NCBI GenBank assembly: GCA_016875255.1 | Contig: VGRU01000196.1 | Location: 1 to 6,732, forward strand | Length of the DNA: 6,732 nucleotides | Direction: 5' to 3' | DNA from: Deltaproteobacteria bacterium | GTDB taxonomy: Bacteria > Desulfobacterota > BSN033 > UBA1163 | Shown: in pieces, positions 1-5,024 of the stretch | Layout of the letters: every line of letters starts with the position of its first letter | Numbering within the stretch: the first letter of the stretch is position 1 | Made by a program: the position numbers and the translations under genes | The notes under the pieces: model-generated | The model's database searches: none | The model's input: the letters and a program-made list of their open reading frames with translations, nothing else | Told to the model about the DNA's origin: nothing

Positions 1-1212
1 CGAGAGTTCCTTCCGGGTGTGAAATCCTGTGGGCAGGGCATAAACATCCACTCCCGCCTCTTTTCCCGTCTCAATATCGGTGAGCGTATCTCCTACAAAT
101 ACCACTTCCTCCGGTAAAAGTCCCATCTCTCTTAAGGCGGCATGGATCATATCCGGAAAAGGCTTGTTTCGGGGGACATCGCCCGCGCCAATCACCGACT
201 TGAAATAAGAAGACACCTTTAGATGATTAAGAGCCAGCCTTGAGAACCGGCCGAATTTATTTGAGGCCACCCCAAGCATCACTCCCCGGTTGTGAAGCGT
301 CTCGATCACCTCCTTAGCGCCATCGAGAAAATGAGTATGATCGAGATAGACCTCTTCATATTTCTTCCGCATGATGGGAATATTCTTTTGAGTCTCCTCC
401 GGAGAAAAAAACTGTTGGAGCGTCGATTCCAGATCCGCCTGCAAATAATGTTTTAGTTCGTTGAAAGAGAAAACCTCTCTTCCGGATTGCTGAAAAACCT
501 CCTTTAGCCCCAGGTAAATCGCCTCGTAGGCTTCGATCAGCGTCCCGTCCAGATCAAAAATGATTCCACAGATTTTTTTCTTCAGGTCTTCAAGAATATC
601 ACTGAAGTCCTGAAAGAAGTGGCAGGTGATGTCCTGATCGATACAGTAAGGGTAGAGGGAGTCTTTGGCAAAGACGAAATCTGATTCACGAGCCGCACAT
701 CTGTCGGAGAAACCGTTGCCGACGAAGAAGATCTTTTCATATTCTTTACGGTGGTTTCGGACGATCTGTTTTTTACAGGTGCCACAGAGGCCGCACTCTT
801 CGCTGGAATGAGGAAAGAAGATATTCGTTCCTCCATCAGCGCGTAAATGGGTCGTATTGGAATAAAAAGGAATTCCGGAGAGTTGGTGGGCGTCAAGGAT
901 GGTCCGGATATAGAAATCGAGGCCGTCGCTCACAATCTTTACATCGATATCGTTTTCGAGGCAATACTGATAGAAAGATTTGAAGTGAGGGTCGATCTGC
1001 GAATGTTCCCTGGTGAAGCGGAGGACGGATTCTTTGTCACCCTTTAAAATCTTTGCAATACGAGCATAGGCTTCCCTCGATCCGATTTTGCCCTCGCAAA
1101 AATCCCGATCGATTGACTCCCAGTCTCCGGAGCTAAACCGATTGAGCAGGACATAACCCATATCCCTGATGCTGATCGTTCCATCAAAATCACAAAGAAT
1201 CAGTGTTTTCAT
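1..1212 (-). CDS. Tandem HAD phosphatase: MtnX-like domain fused to a phosphoglycolate-phosphatase-like domain (3' end outside window)
   Basis: One uninterrupted frame of 404 codons runs from ATG at 1212 past the left edge. Residues 1 to about 210 resemble MtnX-type HAD-IB phosphatases (2-hydroxy-3-keto-5-methylthiopentenyl-1-phosphate phosphatase): nucleophile motif DFDGT with D8 and D10, motif II S95 in VSDGLDFY, a cysteine cluster C140-x2-C143-x2-C146, then VGNGFSD (164-170) and an FQDFSDI tail. Residues about 214-404 form a second HAD of the Gph/HAD-IA type: FDLDGT (D220, D222), S317 in VASNKFG, K350 in NKPFPD, and VGDTLTD (D375, D379). Perhaps 15-30 residues are missing at the C terminus. 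Both domains should hydrolyse small phosphate esters in the cytoplasm; the substrates are inferred only. Oddities are the fusion itself and N166 where motif IV usually has Asp. No Shine-Dalgarno is visible; a tandem octamer lies directly upstream. The gene sits 136 bp downstream of coaD on the same strand. Confidence 0.88.
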   Translation of the reverse strand, partial: MKTLILCDFDGTISIRDMGYVLLNRFSSGDWESIDRDFCEGKIGSREAYARIAKILKGDKESVLRFTREHSQIDPHFKSFYQYCLENDIDVKIVSDGLDFYIRTILDAHQLSGIPFYSNTTHLRADGGTNIFFPHSSEECGLCGTCKKQIVRNHRKEYEKIFFVGNGFSDRCAARESDFVFAKDSLYPYCIDQDITCHFFQDFSDILEDLKKKICGIIFDLDGTLIEAYEAIYLGLKEVFQQSGREVFSFNELKHYLQADLESTLQQFFSPEETQKNIPIMRKKYEEVYLDHTHFLDGAKEVIETLHNRGVMLGVASNKFGRFSRLALNHLKVSSYFKSVIGAGDVPRNKPFPDMIHAALREMGLLPEEVVFVGDTLTDIETGKEAGVDVYALPTGFHTRKELS

Positions 1213-1217
1213 AAAAT

Positions 1218-1249
1218 AGGATTCAAGGATTCCAGGGTTCAAGGATTCA
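1218..1249. repeat. Four tandem degenerate octamers AGGATTCA before the HAD-fusion start
   Basis: Four back-to-back 8-bp units read AGGATTCA, AGGATTCC, AGGGTTCA, AGGATTCA on the plus strand (TGAATCCT on the gene strand). The array ends 5 bp from the start codon of the tandem HAD gene, where a ribosome binding site would be expected. Function unknown. Confidence 0.75.
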
Positions 1250-1312
1250 AGTAGCGAGGCTTGTATATTTTACAATCCCATGTCCTGAATTCAAATCGGT
1301 CACTTCATGTTT

Positions 1313-1347
1313 CAATCCGCATTCCGAATTCCGCAATCCCAATTCAG
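1313..1347. repeat. Five tandem degenerate heptamers after coaD
   Basis: The units are CAATCCG, CATTCCG, AATTCCG, CAATCCC and AATTCAG, laid end to end and stopping one base before the complement of the coaD stop codon. With the octamers at 1218-1249 they fill much of the 136-bp gap between coaD and the HAD fusion gene. The stretch between them (1250-1312) is AT-rich with nothing I recognise. No clear intrinsic terminator is present. Confidence 0.65.
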
Positions 1348-1348
1348 A

Positions 1349-1867
1349 TTAGTCCTCCCAGCCGATCAGTCGCTTTTTGGAAACCGGCAGTTTAAACTTC
1401 TCTTTCAACCGCCTGGCAACGAGGTCCGGAACCAGCCCTTCCACCGTTCCGCCGAGCTTGGCCACCTGTTTGATCGTGCGGGAAGAGACGAAGAAGTAAT
1501 CCTTGCTGGTCATCATGAAGAGAGTGTCCAGATGGGTGCTCAGGCTGCGGTTCATGGAGGCCATATGAAATTCATATTCGAAATCAGAAGTTGCCCGGAG
1601 CCCTCTTAAAAGCACCTTGGCATTGGTTTTCTCGACATAGGTAACGAGAAGCCCCTTAAAGCTATCGACGATGACATGGGGGGTATCTTTGAAGATCAAT
1701 TTTGCCATCTCGATGCGTTCCTCCATCGTAAAGAGGGATTTTTTTTCTGCATCGTGGGCGATGGCGAGGATCACCTTATCAAAAATCTCGAGGGCCCTCT
1801 CCACGATGTCGATATGACCGTAGGTGAGGGGATCAAAAGCGCCGGGGTAAATCGCAACCTTTCCCAT
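1349..1867 (-). CDS. coaD: Phosphopantetheine adenylyltransferase (CoaD, PPAT)
   Basis: CoaD transfers AMP from ATP to 4'-phosphopantetheine to give dephospho-CoA, the fourth step of CoA synthesis, in the cytosol. The 172-residue product matches the usual length of about 160. It begins MGKVAIYPGAFDP and has the nucleotidyltransferase TxGH motif (T15-H18), the RGLRATSDFEYE block (88-99) and the SSRTIKQVAKLGG block (128-140), all diagnostic of bacterial PPAT. The start is uncertain. I chose ATG 1867 because family members begin three or four residues before AIYPG and an AAGGAG precedes it, though 11 nt away. ATG 1900 adds 11 charged residues (MAKKMKGDKND); it has a better-spaced AGGAGG inside the end of rsmD and lies one base after the rsmD stop. 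Either way it is translationally coupled to rsmD. Confidence 0.97.
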   Translation of the reverse strand: MGKVAIYPGAFDPLTYGHIDIVERALEIFDKVILAIAHDAEKKSLFTMEERIEMAKLIFKDTPHVIVDSFKGLLVTYVEKTNAKVLLRGLRATSDFEYEFHMASMNRSLSTHLDTLFMMTSKDYFFVSSRTIKQVAKLGGTVEGLVPDLVARRLKEKFKLPVSKKRLIGWED

Positions 1868-1901
1868 ATCGTTCTTATCTCCTTTCATCTTCTTTGCCAT
1901 C

Positions 1902-2474
1902 TCATTTACCCTCCTGAGAATCGCCGTCTGTCTGCAAGATGGAAATGACCGTGTCACCGATCATTCTCTCTTTAATGACGGCCCACCTTCCGGTCTTCTG
2001 CGGAAGGAGTTCGCGACGACCATGCTCGATCACCAGGACCGAACCTTCATGATAAATGTTATGGTGATTCAGTTTCACCAGAGCCCGTTGAACCCATCCC
2101 TTTTCGTAGGGTGGATCCATCAGAATTAAATCAAAAGACTCCTTTCTTGTCTCAAGAATACCAATGGCACGGTTCACCTCTTTCGGAATGATCTCGGCTT
2201 GGCCGGAAAAGCCGCATTGGAGAAGGTTCTTCTGAATCATTCTTAAGGCTTCTCTTGCTTTCTCAACGAAGACGGCTTTTTTCGCCCCACGGCTCAGGGC
2301 TTCGATTCCCAGATTCCCTGTGCCCGCAAAGAGGTCGAGAACAACCTTTTCCTCTACCTCCGCTCCAAGGATGTTAAAGATCGATTCTTTAACCCGGTCA
2401 GAGGTAGGACGGAGTGCGTGCCCCCTAAGAGCCGCTAATCTCCTGCCCCTTGATGTCCCGCTGATGATTCGCAT
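1902..2474 (-). CDS. rsmD: 16S rRNA (guanine(966)-N(2))-methyltransferase RsmD
   Basis: RsmD uses SAM to methylate N2 of G966 in 16S rRNA during assembly of the 30S subunit. The 190-residue product has the family's N terminus (MRIISGTSRGRRL, then RPTSDRVKESIFNIL at 22-36), the SAM-binding motif I DLFAGTGNLGIEALSRGA (47-64), an acidic E71 after strand 2, and the catalytic DPPY at 120-123. Length is normal for the family. The ATG at 2474 has only AAAAGG directly abutting it, too close for an ideal ribosome binding site, but the conserved MRIISG start supports it. It is followed by coaD with almost no gap; an rsmD-coaD pair is common in bacteria, so the two probably share a transcript. Upstream lies a repeat-filled gap. 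Confidence 0.97.
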   Translation of the reverse strand: MRIISGTSRGRRLAALRGHALRPTSDRVKESIFNILGAEVEEKVVLDLFAGTGNLGIEALSRGAKKAVFVEKAREALRMIQKNLLQCGFSGQAEIIPKEVNRAIGILETRKESFDLILMDPPYEKGWVQRALVKLNHHNIYHEGSVLVIEHGRRELLPQKTGRWAVIKERMIGDTVISILQTDGDSQEGK

Positions 2475-2484
2475 CCTTTTAAAA

Positions 2485-2505
2485 ATTCGAAATCCGAAAT
2501 ATTAG
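2485..2505. repeat. Heptamer run before rsmD
   Basis: Three 7-bp units (ATTCGAA, ATCCGAA, ATATTAG) lie 10 bp upstream of the rsmD start. The words resemble those at 1313-1347. This is a short run and could be partly chance. Confidence 0.4.
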
Positions 2506-2510
2506 TTGGC

Positions 2511-2645
2511 GGTTATCAGGATATCAGGTGATCAGGTTGTGGATATCAGGATACCGGAGTATCAGGTTAAACAATCTTTTCTCTTCTTTTCCCCTGGTAC
2601 CCTGATCCTCTGATACTCTGCCTCCTGATTTCCTGGTAACCTGAT
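2511..2645. repeat. ATCAGG array followed by its inverted CCTGAT array
   Basis: ATCAGG occurs at 2515, 2523, 2531, 2545 and 2561. Most of the left half parses into octamers ending in ATCAGG (TTATCAGG, ATATCAGG, TGATCAGG, ATATCAGG, ATACCGGA, GTATCAGG). After an AT/pyrimidine-rich spacer (about 2568-2590) the complement CCTGAT appears at 2601, 2624 and 2640, with variants such as CCTGGTAC. The whole can fold as a long imperfect hairpin. It fills the gap between the Mut7-C gene and rsmD. No direct repeats long enough for CRISPR are present. Confidence 0.8.
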
Positions 2646-2651
2646 TCCCCT

Positions 2652-3134
2652 TTAAAATCCATTTCGTGCTTCGGATTTGTTATGAAATAGTTCTTTAACC
2701 TTTTTCTGCATGTTCCCCAGATGCGATCCCTGCCAGTAGATTCTTCCACATTTGGAGCACCGGTAAAAGTCCTTCTGTTGCAGGAAGATGAAATCCGGGA
2801 CTTTTCCCTCTGCCTCTTTCCGTGGAATCGGATCAATCGGGTCATTACAGAGGAGGCATCGGGTGTAAAGTATTTCTTCGTTGAGAGAGAGGGTTGCTTT
2901 TTGAATGATCTCTTTCAACTGGCGAGAAGGGAGATCCTCCGTGATCGTGACGATGCGATCTTTCGGTCTTCTAAGAGCCAGCCTGGTATCCCTGGTCAGG
3001 ATGATCCGGTCTTCTTCACGGGCCAGATGAATGAGTTGATGAATATCTTCCCCCCGGTAATAAAGGGTATCGTAACCAAGCATCCTCAACCCCTTGGCCA
3101 GTTTCCCCAGCGTGCGATCAGCTAAAAATTTCAT
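2652..3134 (-). CDS. Mut7-C (PIN-like) RNase-fold protein with C-terminal zinc ribbon
   Basis: This 160-residue protein matches the Mut7-C family (PF01927), named after the C-terminal domain of the eukaryotic exonuclease Mut-7 and built as a PIN-like fold plus a zinc ribbon. Residues 1-80 carry the PIN-like signature: FLADRTLGKLAKGLRMLGYD with acidic D6, then REEDRIILTRD with D49, candidates for the metal site. Residues 91-137 form the ribbon with C93-x2-C96 and C126-x2-C129, ending in the family's GRIYWQGSH. Length is typical. RNA cleavage is inferred from the fold; the bacterial members' substrate is unknown to me. The ATG at 3134 fits the conserved start MKFLAD, but no Shine-Dalgarno is seen. 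It lies between mtnP and rsmD on the same strand, with repeats on both sides, so operon membership is unclear. Confidence 0.9.
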   Translation of the reverse strand: MKFLADRTLGKLAKGLRMLGYDTLYYRGEDIHQLIHLAREEDRIILTRDTRLALRRPKDRIVTITEDLPSRQLKEIIQKATLSLNEEILYTRCLLCNDPIDPIPRKEAEGKVPDFIFLQQKDFYRCSKCGRIYWQGSHLGNMQKKVKELFHNKSEARNGF

Positions 3135-3152
3135 CGTTTAAAATGAAATCCA

Positions 3153-3216
3153 AATGCCAAAGGAATGCCAAACGTCTTAATGCCAAAACTTTTGACATTC
3201 TAAATTTTGGCATTAA
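3153..3216. repeat. AATGCCAAA repeats with a 12-bp inverted repeat upstream of the Mut7-C gene
   Basis: AATGCCAAA occurs at 3153, 3164 and 3179. The third copy forms a perfect 12-bp inverted repeat, TTAATGCCAAAA (3177-3188) with TTTTGGCATTAA (3205-3216), around a 16-nt loop. On the gene strand these lie within the 80 bp before the Mut7-C start, so they could be an operator, but the degenerate repetition matches the style of the other gaps. Between here and 3289 the sequence is AT-rich with nothing recognised. Confidence 0.6.
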
Positions 3217-3289
3217 TTTGAAATTTGGTAATACTTTAGCCTTATGAAAAAAGGAGTTTCATGAGTTAATTGATCAAAAGAATCATCAT

Positions 3290-3430
3290 AAAATCCCCCT
3301 TAATCCCCCTTTGCCTGCCTTTGGCAGGGAAAAGATTACCAAAGGGGGAAAACCCTATCTCCTCCCTTTGGTCTCCGACCCAGAGCGGTCTCTGACCCGG
3401 AGGGCAAAGGGAGGTCGGGAGGGATTTTAC
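3290..3430. repeat. AAAATCCCCC...GATTTT palindromic repeat element, copy A
   Basis: The element opens with AAAATCCCCC, repeats AATCCCCCTTTG (3302-3313) and ends GGGAGGGATTTTAC (3417-3430), so the termini are imperfect inverted repeats. Inside are a hairpin CCTGCC-TTT-GGCAGG (3314-3328), a complementary CCAAAGGGGGA (3339-3349), a second stem CTCCCTTTG/CAAAGGGAG (3362-3370 with 3405-3413), and a CTCCG...CGGAG hairpin (3373-3402). It lies 54 bp beyond the mtnP stop and could act as an RNA-level boundary, although it lacks a U-run. A related copy is at 5920-5995. Confidence 0.75.
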
Positions 3431-3483
3431 GAAGATTTTCAAACAGCTAAAGTGTTACGAGTTTTGACATTTGAAATTGATCC

Positions 3484-4344
3484 TTACAGATACTTCCCTA
3501 TAATCGGCTCCAGATCCTTCTTCGTTTTTTCAGGAATCAACTTTTTGCTCGTGATCAGGGCTTGCTTCAGGGCTGTTGCGCAGATGCAGTCCCTCTTTTC
3601 GGGCAGGTGCTTCACGGCTGTCCGGATGGCGCTTTTGGCAGTTCGGGCGCTCTGAGCAAGAATTCTAAGGACCTCTCCAATGGAAACATCTTCTGCCTCC
3701 TGGTGCCAGCAATCGTAGTCGGTCGCAAAGGCGATGGTGGCGTAGCAGATTTCGGCCTCACGGGCAAGCCTTGCCTCCGGCAGATTGGTCATTCCGATGA
3801 TGTCAACGCCCCAGGAACGGTAAAGTTTTGATTCGGCCCGTGTTGAAAATTGGGGCCCTTCGATGCAGATATAAGTTCCGTCCGGATGGACTGTCGCCCC
3901 CACTTCCTCTCCAGATTTCGCAAGAATATGACTGAGAGTAGGGCAGACCGGATCGGCAAAGCTGATGTGGCAGACGACTCCATCGCTGAAGAAGGTGTTG
4001 ATGCGTCCCACGGTTCGATCGATGAATTGATTGGGGATGATCATATCGCCGGGATGAATGTTCTCCTTCATCGAGCCCACCGCGCTGACACCGATGATCC
4101 ACTGAACGCCCAGCATCTTCATCCCCATAATATTGGCTCTGAAATTAAGGGATGAGGGTTGAATTCGGTGACCCTTGCCGTGGCGGGGCAAAAAGACGAT
4201 TTTCATTCCTTCAAGACGACCCGTGATAAAAACATCCGAAGGATCGCCAAACGGAGTCTTTAATGAAATCTCCTTAACCTCTTCCAATCCCTCCATTTCA
4301 TAAAGCCCCGATCCACCAATCACTCCAACCATCTTTTCAGTCAT
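3484..4344 (-). CDS. mtnP: S-methyl-5'-thioadenosine phosphorylase (MTAP)
   Basis: MTAP cleaves methylthioadenosine, the by-product of polyamine and related SAM-dependent reactions, with phosphate to give adenine and 5-methylthioribose-1-phosphate. The 286-residue length is typical. Visible motifs are VIGGSGLY (8-15, phosphate loop), RHGKGHRIQPS (54-64), SAVGSM (87-92), EGPQFSTRAES (162-172), GMTNLPEA (184-191) and ATDYDCW (207-213). Asp209 and Asp211 in the last are the kind of residues that select 6-amino purines over hypoxanthine. A strong GAGGAGG (4351-4357) sits 6 nt before the ATG. A candidate sigma70 promoter lies just upstream, so mtnP probably starts its own transcript. The only other possible methionine-salvage element in the window is the MtnX-like half of the tandem HAD protein. 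An upstream plus-strand MNT-HEPN module is transcribed divergently. Confidence 0.97.
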   Translation of the reverse strand: MTEKMVGVIGGSGLYEMEGLEEVKEISLKTPFGDPSDVFITGRLEGMKIVFLPRHGKGHRIQPSSLNFRANIMGMKMLGVQWIIGVSAVGSMKENIHPGDMIIPNQFIDRTVGRINTFFSDGVVCHISFADPVCPTLSHILAKSGEEVGATVHPDGTYICIEGPQFSTRAESKLYRSWGVDIIGMTNLPEARLAREAEICYATIAFATDYDCWHQEAEDVSIGEVLRILAQSARTAKSAIRTAVKHLPEKRDCICATALKQALITSKKLIPEKTKKDLEPIIGKYL

Positions 4345-4368
4345 GCCGATCCTCCTCTATTTTTGAAA

Positions 4369-4397
4369 ATGTTAATTGATTTCCAAGGCTCTGTCAA
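4369..4397 (-). promoter_or_regulatory. Candidate sigma70 promoter of mtnP
   Basis: On the minus strand, a perfect -35 TTGACA (4397-4392) is followed by a 17-nt spacer and TAACAT (4374-4369, four of six -10 matches). The predicted transcription start near 4361-4363 leaves a leader of about 18 nt containing the GAGGAGG ribosome binding site. Position and spacing fit well. This is inferred from sequence only. Confidence 0.55.
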
Positions 4398-4440
4398 ACA
4401 AGAGAAACGAGAACTCTGAAAAACTACTACACACGCTCTC

Positions 4441-4554
4441 GATTTCACAGATTTCAAAAGATGATTACATAGATTTCCATGATTTTCCAATACGTTTTGT
4501 GTAATCGGCTCCTAATCGGTGGAATCAGAGATTTCTGGACTTTTTTAGAAATCT
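4441..4554. repeat. Degenerate GATTTCACA 9-mer array with inverted copies and hairpin
   Basis: Units starting GATT recur with a roughly 9-bp period (GATTTCACA, GATTTCAAAA, GATTACATA, GATTTCCAT, GATTTTCCA) over 4441-4490. The opposite orientation follows (TGTGTAATC, CTAATC, GGTGGAATC) to about 4526. The region ends in a hairpin AGATTTCT (4529-4536) with AGAAATCT (4547-4554). This is the same construction as the other gap repeats but with different words. Confidence 0.6.
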
Positions 4555-4722
4555 TGAATCAGGGAATGATGTCTCCCCGGCCGTTGATCTTTGGAATTAA
4601 GTGTTGCATTCATCTGCCACTTGGTGTAGACATACTGTATAAGAGAAACTACAGGATTGAAGAATGTGTCCAATCCAGATTGATCATATTTGTTATCTTG
4701 GAGCAAGGGAGCAGGGGAATCG
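4555..4722. other. Unassigned intergenic DNA
   Basis: I see no gene here. A plus-strand open frame (4479-4847) crosses the repeat arrays and palindromes, and a minus-strand one (4545-4739, 64 codons) has no recognisable domain or ribosome binding site. The latter could be a decayed gene fragment, but nothing in its translation supports that. Confidence 0.4.
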
Positions 4723-4749
4723 TTAGTGTAGTGCGTCAAAAGTCCCTTT

Positions 4750-4872
4750 ACCCCGTTAGAAAGCCCCGCAGCTCTGCTGCGGGGATGGTGGTTGTTTCCT
4801 TTTCAGCGAACACGGGGTTTAATGCCCCGTGTGAGCTTTCCCGTTAGAAAGTTGAAAACTTTCTAACGGGGT
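4750..4872. mobile_element. Candidate MITE-like hairpin cluster with ACCCCGTTAGAAAG ends
   Basis: A 14-bp terminal inverted repeat ACCCCGTTAGAAAG (4750-4763) recurs inverted at 4859-4872. Inside are three strong hairpins: CCCCGCAGC-TCT-GCTGCGGGG (4764-4784), ACACGGGG with CCCCGTGT (4810-4832), and a perfect 14-bp stem CCCGTTAGAAAGTT (4840-4853) with its complement (4857-4870) around GAA. CCCGTTAGAAAG therefore occurs three times. GTTAG at the foot of GC-rich hairpins recalls REP-type substrates of Y1 (RAYT/IS200) transposases, and a RAYT gene begins at 6584, but a link between them is inference. Confidence 0.6.
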
Positions 4873-4882
4873 TTACTTTAAT

Positions 4883-4949
4883 CGTCATTCCGGGCTTGAC
4901 CCGGAATCCAGTATTACTGAGCTGGATTCTCGCTTTCGCGGGAATGACG
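4883..4949. repeat. REP-like palindrome (CGTCATTCC...GGAATGACG)
   Basis: The outer arms are CGTCATTCC (4883-4891) and GGAATGACG (4941-4949). An inner stem pairs GAATCCAG (4904-4911) with CTGGATTC (4922-4929). Two side hairpins are CCGGG-CTTGA-CCCGG (4890-4904) and CTCGC-TTTC-GCGGG (4929-4942, one G-U pair). The fold is a cruciform or cloverleaf. From memory, elements of this wording are widespread in proteobacterial intergenic DNA; copy number here cannot be judged from one window. Confidence 0.8.
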
Positions 4950-5024
4950 GCTTCGGAACTAATGCAAAGAAGCGTTAGACGCACCACATTAGGCGGGGTC
5001 AGCGCTTGAAGGAGACATGGTCTA

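Larger units (their letters stand above)
4723..4992. repeat. Outer inverted repeat enclosing two palindromic elements
   Basis: A 15-bp sequence at 4723-4737 (TTAGTGTAGTGCGTC) is matched at 12 of 15 positions by the reverse complement of 4978-4992 (GACGCACCACATTAG). The two arms bracket the hairpin cluster at 4750-4872 and the REP-like palindrome at 4883-4949. The right arm ends 32 bp before the MNT start codon. The arrangement could be one composite non-autonomous element or successive insertions. I see no target duplication. Confidence 0.5.

Noticed and set aside
2511..2645. CRISPR array
   Set aside because: Units are only 6-8 bp, degenerate and nearly contiguous, with no spacers and no cas genes.
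2721..3125. Plus-strand open frame of 134 codons opposite the Mut7-C gene
   Set aside because: Antisense shadow of a well-supported gene; no domain features.
3140..3175. Sigma54 promoter from TTTGGCATT words upstream of the Mut7-C gene
   Set aside because: The -24 GG could fit TTGGCA but no GC/TTGCW -12 element occurs at the required spacing; the words are part of a repeat.
3417..3483. Intrinsic terminator of mtnP
   Set aside because: Stems exist in element A but none is followed by a U-run on the minus strand close to the stop codon.
3311..3655. Plus-strand open frame of 114 codons
   Set aside because: Half lies in the AAAATCCCCC element and half is antisense to the mtnP 3' end.
4545..4739. 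Minus-strand open frame of 64 codons
   Set aside because: No ribosome binding site or family resemblance; it overlaps the outer arm of the palindrome. Could be a decayed fragment but nothing supports it.
4479..4847. Plus-strand open frame of 122 codons
   Set aside because: It runs through the 9-mer array and two palindromic hairpins, has no recognisable domain and no ribosome binding site, and looks like a chance frame in repeat DNA.
4971..4985. Integron attC-like core (GCGTTAGACGCACC) before the MNT-HEPN pair
   Set aside because: GTTAGAC fits GTTRRRY, but no matching RYYYAAC partner with proper spacing is found (the nearest, TTCTAAC at 4861, misses the consensus), and no attC follows the HEPN gene.
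4360..5024. Riboswitch or small RNA gene upstream of mtnP or the MNT gene
   Set aside because: The mtnP leader is predicted to be only about 18 nt, and the hairpins before the MNT gene look like repeats rather than any riboswitch class I recognise.
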